Notes under the pieces: model-generated
What the model saw: the letters and a program-made list of their open reading frames with translations, nothing else
Database searches by the model: none
Told to the model about the DNA's origin: nothing
Source of the DNA: an uncultured Desulfobulbaceae bacterium
GTDB lineage: Bacteria; Desulfobacterota; Desulfobulbia; Desulfobulbales; BM004
Reading direction: 5' to 3'
Assembly: GCA_947259115.1 (NCBI GenBank)
Contig: CAMYKS010000016.1
Span: 1-50,555, forward strand
Length of the DNA: 50,555 bases
Part shown: positions 45,626 to 50,555 of the stretch, one piece after another
How positions within the stretch are numbered: the first letter of the stretch is position 1
Layout of the letters: each line of letters starts with the position of its first letter
Program-made: the position numbers and the translations under genes

Positions 45626-45764
45626 CCTCCAAGCTATCCTGCCGTATTAATGTTGATTGTGGCTCTTAATGATTCTCAGGTTATTTTATTTTTTTTATCA
45701 TGATTACAAAACAATAAATACTGGATCGGAGTCTCCCTTTGGTCGTTTATACCCCTCGAGGGGG

Positions 45765-45790
45765 TTTATGCCCTGTTTTTAAGGGTGTAC
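45765..45790. repeat. dispersed repeat copy 3
   Basis: TTTATGCCCTGTTTTT followed by AAGGGTGTAC; same family as the copies at 28947 and 29201, 17 kb away, and in a similar context of other short repeats. Confidence 0.6.
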
Positions 45791-45818
45791 TAAAAAGAGT
45801 GCCCTGAAAGGGTGCTTA

Positions 45819-45879
45819 CCTCCCGCCTCCGCGGGGATGACAAACCCTACATCACTGTCACTCCCGCGCAGGCGGGAGT
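45819..45879. repeat. REP-like inverted repeat pair
   Basis: CCTCCCGCCTCCGCGGGGAT (45819 onward) is an imperfect copy of the reverse complement of 45856-45879 (TGTCACTCCCGCGCAGGCGG...). About 21 of 24 positions agree. Each arm is itself a CCCGC..GCGGG palindrome. This type (NNTCCCGCnnnnGCGGGA) is common as interspersed repeats in many bacteria. Confidence 0.65.
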
Positions 45880-46065
45880 CCAGAATATTTAAACCTGGAA
45901 ATAGTTTATAGCCACAATGTTGATTGAATATTTGGCTGATAATATACGGGCAGTCCTAATATTGTTATTCAGTATCCATCCGGAAACCCAAATTGCTTAC
46001 GTTCAAAGGCTGGGCTCAAGGCATAAGACGATTAAATGCAACCAATTATAATTACATATAAATTT

Positions 46066-46093
46066 CCTTCAGTCTTCAGCCTTCAACCTTCAG
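46066..46093. repeat. four tandem 7-base repeats
   Basis: CCTTCAG, TCTTCAG, CCTTCAA, CCTTCAG follow one another without gaps. Such short arrays are prone to copy-number change. Confidence 0.7.
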
Positions 46094-46348
46094 CCTGTTT
46101 GAAGGAAACGGCAGTTTCCGTAAAAACACTATCTCGAAAAGCTCCATAATGTATCCTTACTATTTGAATTAAATATAATTTTCAGGCTTTACTGCCAGGA
46201 ATTGTTCTTGACATTCTTGGTGTACCATTTTAAAAGTAGTGTTTAATTATTAACAGGGAAACACTACCTGTTGAACTTGTTCTGCCAATATATTTTGTGC
46301 CAAAATTTTACAATTAGTAATTACGCTAACGATAACGGAAAAGTTGGA

Positions 46349-47845
46349 ATGCTGGAACGACTGACATCCGAACTTGATGCCACTAGAAAAGAAGTTGACC
46401 GCCTGGTCAAGAACCGCCATCTTTTTTATGAAGTCATGTCCGACATGGTTTTTATCTTTGATAAAAACTATAAGATCCAGGATATGAATGAAATTGCCCG
46501 CAAAGTTTTTGGTAATTTACGGGGTAAGACCTGTTTTGAAGAACTCTATGAACGAAAAGAACCATGTAAACATAACTGTCCCATCCAACTCGTTGATTCA
46601 AAAATAAAACATGATGGATGTTTCCAATCCAAGATCAGGGACATGCACATCCAGTACAGCTTTGTACCTTATACAGGGTACGATGGTGATGAACTTGTGA
46701 TGATGGTGATGCGGGACATCACACAGATCAAGTCCAACGAGAAGACCATAGAAGACTTTAATACAAATCTTTCAAAGGTCCTGCAGAAAAAAATAAAAAA
46801 CATCAAAGAGACGGAAAGGGTCCGTGAACAGCTTTCCCTGGAGATAAATGTTCTGAAGAAGGAGTTGGAAAGGCTGCGCAGCCCTGACCAGATGGTAGGC
46901 GAAAGCAAAAAAATCCGTGAACTTCGCGAAATGATATATCAGGTAGCGGATTCAGATGCAACCATACTCGTTACCGGGGAAAGCGGTTCAGGCAAGGAAC
47001 TGGTTGCAGACCTCGTTCATAAGCACAGCGGCCGCAACGGCAAACCCCTTCTGAAGTTCAACTGCGCCTCGGTGACCGAGAGTCTGCTGGAGAGTGATCT
47101 CTTCGGTTATGAAAAAGGGGCTTTTACAGGAGCAAATTCCCAGCGCAAGGGAAAATTCGAGATTGCCGATAGCGGCACCATATTTCTCGATGAAATTGGT
47201 GATATAAGCCCTAAAATGCAATCCTCCCTCCTGCGGGTTCTGCAGAACGGAGAAATTGTCAGGGTAGGGGGAACACATCCCATCAAAATCAATGTCCGGG
47301 TAATTGCTGCCACAAATGCTGAGCTGTATAAGAGGGTTGAGGAAAAGCGCTTTCGAAAGGACCTTTTTTATCGCCTCAATGTCATCAATCTGCACCTCCC
47401 CCCTCTGCGGGAGAGAAAAGATGACATTGTTCTGCTCATCACGCATTTTATCAGGAAATACAGGAAAGCCTTTAACAAGGATATAAAGTTTCTGCCCAAG
47501 CAGCTTCTTGATAAACTGCTGCATTATGAATGGCCCGGCAATATCCGGGAACTGGAAAATGTCATCCAGCGGGCTATTCTGCTTTCCAAAAATGATACCA
47601 TAACTGAAAACCTGTTATCATTAAACGGTGTGAAACAGCATGATTCTTACAAGCAGGCATCCATTCTTCCGGGGGTCGATATTTTTTCCCAACCCCTGAA
47701 AGATTCCCTTGCCGAGGCGGAGAAGATCATACTGTGGCAGGCCATGGAAGAATTCGAGGGTAATATCTCAAAAATTGCCAAAACCTTAGGCCTTGGCAAA
47801 AGTGCACTGTATGACAAGCTGAACAGGCATGATTTGAAAAAATAA
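46349..47845 (+). CDS. sigma-54-dependent transcriptional activator (PAS-AAA-Fis)
   Basis: 498 residues from ATG 46349 (GGAAAAG upstream). Residues ~20-130 are a PAS-type sensor with cysteines in KTCFEEL...EPCKHNC; ~130-190 a coiled-coil linker; ~195-435 the AAA+ core with Walker A GESGSGKE, GAFTGA loop (KGAFTGANSQRKG) and IFLDEIGD; C-terminal Fis-like helix-turn-helix (NISKIAKTLGLGKSALYDKL). It thus needs sigma-54 RNA polymerase and distant sites. It lies between the exosortase operon and the PEP-CTERM gene, both with -24/-12 promoters. It lacks the receiver domain of PrsR, the known exosortase regulator. Confidence 0.93.
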   Translation: MLERLTSELDATRKEVDRLVKNRHLFYEVMSDMVFIFDKNYKIQDMNEIARKVFGNLRGKTCFEELYERKEPCKHNCPIQLVDSKIKHDGCFQSKIRDMHIQYSFVPYTGYDGDELVMMVMRDITQIKSNEKTIEDFNTNLSKVLQKKIKNIKETERVREQLSLEINVLKKELERLRSPDQMVGESKKIRELREMIYQVADSDATILVTGESGSGKELVADLVHKHSGRNGKPLLKFNCASVTESLLESDLFGYEKGAFTGANSQRKGKFEIADSGTIFLDEIGDISPKMQSSLLRVLQNGEIVRVGGTHPIKINVRVIAATNAELYKRVEEKRFRKDLFYRLNVINLHLPPLRERKDDIVLLITHFIRKYRKAFNKDIKFLPKQLLDKLLHYEWPGNIRELENVIQRAILLSKNDTITENLLSLNGVKQHDSYKQASILPGVDIFSQPLKDSLAEAEKIILWQAMEEFEGNISKIAKTLGLGKSALYDKLNRHDLKK

Positions 47846-48013
47846 TTTTTCTGGTACAGATATTGCTTTATATTAAATTGATATATTTATTTATCCTGGA
47901 CTAATGCTTTTGCATGTTCTTCACCTGATTGGCGAATTTCTATATGCTTTAGGGGCGACATAGTATTTAATTGATTTCACATACAAATTAACATTTCGAG
48001 CCTGGCGGTCCCA

Positions 48014-48604
48014 ATGACAAACAATTCAACCAAAGATGATTACTGTCCGTTTTGGGATAAGTTTGGCGAAAGAACATGTCGTTTGGTTGAAAGCGGACTG
48101 TTTATACCAACCCGTGACCACATACTGCATTTCTGTGAAAATGAGTTTTTTGTTAAGTGTTATCACTATGTCAGGGGCAAAAATTCCCCTGGTCCGGATG
48201 CTTTGAACGGCAACGGTGATGAGAGGCTTCTTAAAAACCGCCGTCTCTATACCCGCATTCCCACCATGCAGAAACTAACGGTGTCGCGGTACAGTCTGGC
48301 CAAGGAAGCAAACGAGGATATTCTGGACGAAGAGGCGCTGGTGGTTGACCTCAGTCTTGGCGGCATGCGCATTGAAACCAGTGCACCCATTAATATAAAT
48401 CAGATAATTTCATTTACCTTTGATGATCAGTTTCAGCCCCCCGGCTTTATTGGAAAGGGTGAAATCAGGTGGATTCGCCACGATCAGTTTAAAGACGCAC
48501 CAAACAATGCCGGCCTGGCATTTGTTGATGCTGAAACTGCAAATACCGTTAAAAGTCACCTCCTGGGTATGGGTGAAAAGCTGCTGCGCCTCTCCGGCTT
48601 TTAA
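48014..48604 (+). CDS. PilZ-domain protein with Cys-containing N-terminus
   Basis: 196 residues. The N-terminal ~60 residues contain Cys at YCPFWDK, RTCRL, HFCENEF and VKCYHY, spaced as in small metal-binding modules. A PilZ domain follows (~76-190): RRLYTRIPT (RxxxR-like start, ~76-84) and DLSLGGMRIET (DxSxxG, ~114-124), so c-di-GMP binding is credible. The neighbours are the sigma-54 activator and the PEP-CTERM gene, which suggests c-di-GMP input to polymer or surface protein output. No strong ribosome site precedes ATG 48014. Confidence 0.8.
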   Translation: MTNNSTKDDYCPFWDKFGERTCRLVESGLFIPTRDHILHFCENEFFVKCYHYVRGKNSPGPDALNGNGDERLLKNRRLYTRIPTMQKLTVSRYSLAKEANEDILDEEALVVDLSLGGMRIETSAPININQIISFTFDDQFQPPGFIGKGEIRWIRHDQFKDAPNNAGLAFVDAETANTVKSHLLGMGEKLLRLSGF

Positions 48605-48730
48605 AGAGTGAGTTCCCTGCCTTCTGCCCCTGCACATCACCTGCCTTTATACTGAAGTTTCTTCCCCCGGCGTAGATTTCTGCCTGACAATTATTTGAGA
48701 TTTTCTTTGTTTGAGACGTGCAATCGGGCG

Positions 48731-48810
48731 TTTTCCGGAAAACCGGAAGTCAGTTTCATTTTATCTATCTGATATTATTGGATTTCTTCAAAAATTCCGG
48801 AAAAATGGAA
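48731..48810. promoter_or_regulatory. two copies of the 16-base motif, candidate enhancer
   Basis: TTCCGGAAAACCGGAA (48733-48748; part of palindrome TTTTCCGGAAAA 48731-48742) and TTCCGGAAAAATGGAA (48795-48810), centres 62 bases apart, twice the 31-base spacing of the pair at 34613. They lie about 210-285 bases upstream of the sigma-54 promoter, a usual enhancer distance. Confidence 0.65.
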
Positions 48811-49014
48811 AGCTAAAGGGCCATATTCCGGGTTTTTGGGATTTTTTGTAGATTTGTAAGGTACAAAAGATGGCATGCAGACTTGTTTTTACTAGTCATG
48901 CTCTGTTTACTCATTTTTATTTCAGTAAATAAGTACTATGTTTTCAGTAATTTATAAAATTTTTTGGCAATCAACTTAAAGAAATATTTATAAAATAAAG
49001 ATATTTTTTTATTA

Positions 49015-49030
49015 AGGCACAACATTTGCA
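49015..49030 (+). promoter_or_regulatory. sigma-54 (-24/-12) promoter of the PEP-CTERM gene
   Basis: AGGCAC-AACAT-TTGCA; GG (49016-49017) and GC (49028-49029) are 10 bases apart. Only the leading T of TGGCAC differs from consensus. The ATG follows about 93 bases downstream of the -12 element. Confidence 0.75.
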
Positions 49031-49121
49031 AATATAGAATCAAATGATTTTTTTATGATATTTTTTATATAGGCAATTGTGACTTATTTATCTAATTAAC
49101 AATCGGAAAAGGAGGAGAGAC

Positions 49122-50120
49122 ATGAGAAAATTAAGTGTATTAGTAGCAAGTTTGTTCATAGGATTCATGGTGGTGAGTGCGGCCCAGGCGGTAACGATTC
49201 CGACGTTAGGGAGCGGATACCATGGGATCGAATTTTTAAATTATGAGGTCTTTGTGAATAATAACGGCGGGATACCCAATCGTGTTGATCCCGGCGACCA
49301 GTTTTGGGGTGTTCTAGATGTCCAGGGTACTCGCCATCAAACTACAAATATTGGCGGTGGTGGTGATTATATTTGGCGCGCAGATAATCCTGGCTTCGCA
49401 CCAGAATGGGAACTCTCCGGTTACTTTGCCCTTGAAGTGGAGGCAACAATTCATCTATTACCAATAACAGGAGATGATGTAACCCTCTTTTTATTTGGCC
49501 CGACAACCGACCCCAACGGAATACTGACTCAACCAAACGAAATAATGCGCATATACACAGAAGAAGATGCATATGACTTTACTGCTGCAAATCGGCTGGC
49601 CTCCGTTAATAGTGTAACAAATGGAGACCATGTATGGTCCCTGGGATTCGAATATGACCTGCCTGCTTTTCTTAACGGTGGCGCAACTACTGCGACAGGT
49701 TGGTTTTACTCAATATATGCAGGTAATGTTAGAAATATCAACGCAGGTGATGCGGCCTTAGAAACACACGCGGGTCAGAATTTCCTGCCCGGCTCCCCAT
49801 TCACCCCTGTTCATGTTCCAATCTGTGATCCGAATGATGTTATTTACAATGCAGATCTTGGGGCGGGTGATCCTTGTGTCGGCAATATAGCTGCAGACTT
49901 TGGTCTTCTTGTCGACATTTTCTTTAACGCTGAAGTTACCAATGAGCAGACACCTGATGGTGTCGGTGATCTTTCTACAAAATTGTTTGACATCTTCAGC
50001 AATGATCCGGCCGTGATCTATACCCATATTCCCGAGCCGGCCACCATGCTGCTTCTCGGCTTCGGCCTCGTGGGCCTGGCAGGCGCCAGCCGCAGTAGAA
50101 GAAAGGCAGCCAAGAAGTAA
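49122..50120 (+). CDS. PEP-CTERM surface/matrix protein
   Basis: 332 residues. Signal peptide ~1-23 (SLFIGFMVVSAAQA), a middle part with no domain I recognise (beta-rich, Asn/Gly/Asp-rich, few Cys: one ICDPN and one DPCVG), then the sorting tail: IPEPAT, a hydrophobic helix (MLLLGFGLVGLAG) and basic SRSRRKAAKK. The tail is the exosortase recognition signal, so the protein should be cut and released to the cell surface or matrix. AAAGGAGGAG gives a strong ribosome site. It has its own sigma-54 promoter and terminator. Confidence 0.93.
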   Translation: MRKLSVLVASLFIGFMVVSAAQAVTIPTLGSGYHGIEFLNYEVFVNNNGGIPNRVDPGDQFWGVLDVQGTRHQTTNIGGGGDYIWRADNPGFAPEWELSGYFALEVEATIHLLPITGDDVTLFLFGPTTDPNGILTQPNEIMRIYTEEDAYDFTAANRLASVNSVTNGDHVWSLGFEYDLPAFLNGGATTATGWFYSIYAGNVRNINAGDAALETHAGQNFLPGSPFTPVHVPICDPNDVIYNADLGAGDPCVGNIAADFGLLVDIFFNAEVTNEQTPDGVGDLSTKLFDIFSNDPAVIYTHIPEPATMLLLGFGLVGLAGASRSRRKAAKK

Positions 50121-50158
50121 TATAATTGTAAAACAAACCTGCTTTTCCGAAAAAGCGT

Positions 50159-50199
50159 AACCGGGAGTCCGCAGTCCAGCGGATTCCCGGTTTTTTTGT
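50159..50199 (+). terminator. terminator after the PEP-CTERM gene
   Basis: A 14-bp stem (AACCGGGAGTCCGC with GCGGATTCCCGGTT, one G-U) around AGTCCA, then a run of seven Ts. It begins 39 bases after the stop. Confidence 0.92.
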
Positions 50200-50430
50200 G
50201 TGCTGTTTACTCTCTTGCCCTCTCTCCAGATAATAGTCTAATACCGCTCCAAGATTATCCGCCGGCAGTTTTTGTGTCTCTCCATTGGCAAAAGCCTGCT
50301 CCTCCTCCAGGTAGTCGAAGAAAAAGGGCAGGGTGCTCAGGGCCCGCCTGGTAAGCTGTGACACGAGCGGCTCTACCAGACGACTAGATAAGCAACTTTG
50401 AATAACGGCAGCGGTATTGTATGCAGCCAC
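50193..50430 (-). pseudogene. possible remnant of a minus-strand gene
   Basis: From a GTG at 50430 about 80 residues read like coding sequence (VEPLVSQLTRRALSTLPFFFDYLEEEQ, then LPADNLGAVLDYYLERGQE), then the frame runs on into the terminator and antisense to the PEP-CTERM gene, where it makes no sense. There is no ribosome site. It may be the 5' part of a gene cut by insertion of the PEP-CTERM unit, or chance. The rest of 50431-50555 is AT-rich and shows nothing. Confidence 0.25.
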
Positions 50431-50555
50431 GTGGTGACTTTTTGCAATAAATGGATCTTAGCAACTCTCAGGTATCGGTAATTGGCTGTGCAGGTTGCAC
50501 AATGTAACCAATTTGACAAGTCGTTTCGGTAAAAAATGTTGAAGTTATTAAAAAA

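Larger units (their letters stand above)
45626..46348. repeat. 723-base gap with several repeat elements
   Basis: No gene is supported. It contains, in order: a near-palindrome ACCCCTCGAGGGGGT (45751-45765), a dispersed repeat (45765-45790), an inverted pair of CCCGC-rich repeats (45819-45879), four 7-base tandem repeats (46066-46093) and a GGAAAC-GGCA-GTTTCC hairpin (46104-46119). TTGACA at 46209-46214 then a TAAAAG after 17 bases could be the sigma-70 promoter of the downstream regulator. Confidence 0.5.
48605..49121 (+). promoter_or_regulatory. regulatory region upstream of the PEP-CTERM gene
   Basis: 517 bases without a gene. It holds the two activator-like motifs (48731-48748 and 48795-48810), then about 200 AT-rich bases, and the -24/-12 promoter at 49015-49030. 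The long AT-rich stretch would favour DNA looping. Confidence 0.55.

Noticed and set aside
45819..45879. CRISPR-like repeat pair
   Set aside because: Only two inverted arms with no regular spacers or further units; it fits a REP-type palindrome.
46066..46093. Short tandem array as CRISPR or phase-variable tract of a gene
   Set aside because: Units are only 7 bases and lie in non-coding DNA away from a promoter core; kept only as a repeat.

Overview
The window most likely comes from an anaerobic, sulfur-metabolising Desulfobacterota bacterium (former Deltaproteobacteria, Desulfobulbales-like). This rests on gene content only: a bacterial Wood-Ljungdahl cluster with two selenocysteine-containing electron-transfer subunits, an exosortase/PEP-CTERM exopolysaccharide locus, PilZ proteins and a sigma-54 regulator. 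There is no rRNA gene in the window and I recognise no tRNA.

Region 1 (1-1400): a YkgJ-like Cys-cluster protein, rlmH, and a convergent NifU-C-terminal-like protein. Region 2 (1.8-15.5 kb, + strand): folD, then cooS, a metF-acsD fusion, acsB, acsC, a double-length hdrA with an in-frame UGA (Sec63), and an mvhD-like gene with an in-frame UGA (Sec69) and a lysine/alanine-rich, histone-H1-like tail. Together they cover methylene-THF formation and reduction, methyl transfer on the corrinoid protein, CO2/CO interconversion and acetyl-CoA synthesis or cleavage. HdrA and MvhD probably wire the reductase to other electron carriers. A Fur-box-like sequence overlaps the cooS promoter, and a strong terminator closes the block. 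acsE, fhs, cooC, hdrBC and metV are not seen here.

Region 3 (15.6-18.1 kb): a cytidine/guanine-deaminase-like enzyme, a double TM2 protein, a secreted four-repeat protein and small membrane proteins. Region 4 (18.1-25.1 kb, - strand): a zinc-ribbon ParA-like ATPase, a small partner protein and a PilZ protein; then a run of M23 peptidase, trmL, serC, radical SAM and rlmN. Region 5 (25.4-34.3 kb, + strand): lysC, cimA, a ComEA-like protein, a repeat-rich gap, miaA, a nucleotidyltransferase-like protein, recJ and a methyltransferase.

Region 6 (34.3-50.1 kb): a PPP-type phosphatase, then an exosortase-type exopolysaccharide operon (export protein, beta-barrel, chain-length protein, ExeA-like ATPase with SH3 domains, tyrosine autokinase, sugar transferase, exosortase, EpsI). 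It is followed by a PAS-AAA-Fis sigma-54 activator, a PilZ protein and a PEP-CTERM substrate. Both the operon and the PEP-CTERM gene have good -24/-12 promoters. Upstream of each lie two copies of a 16-base motif (consensus TTCCGGAAAATCGGAA), with centres 31 and 62 bases apart. I read these as enhancer sites of one sigma-54 circuit that co-controls the polymer machinery and its sorted protein.
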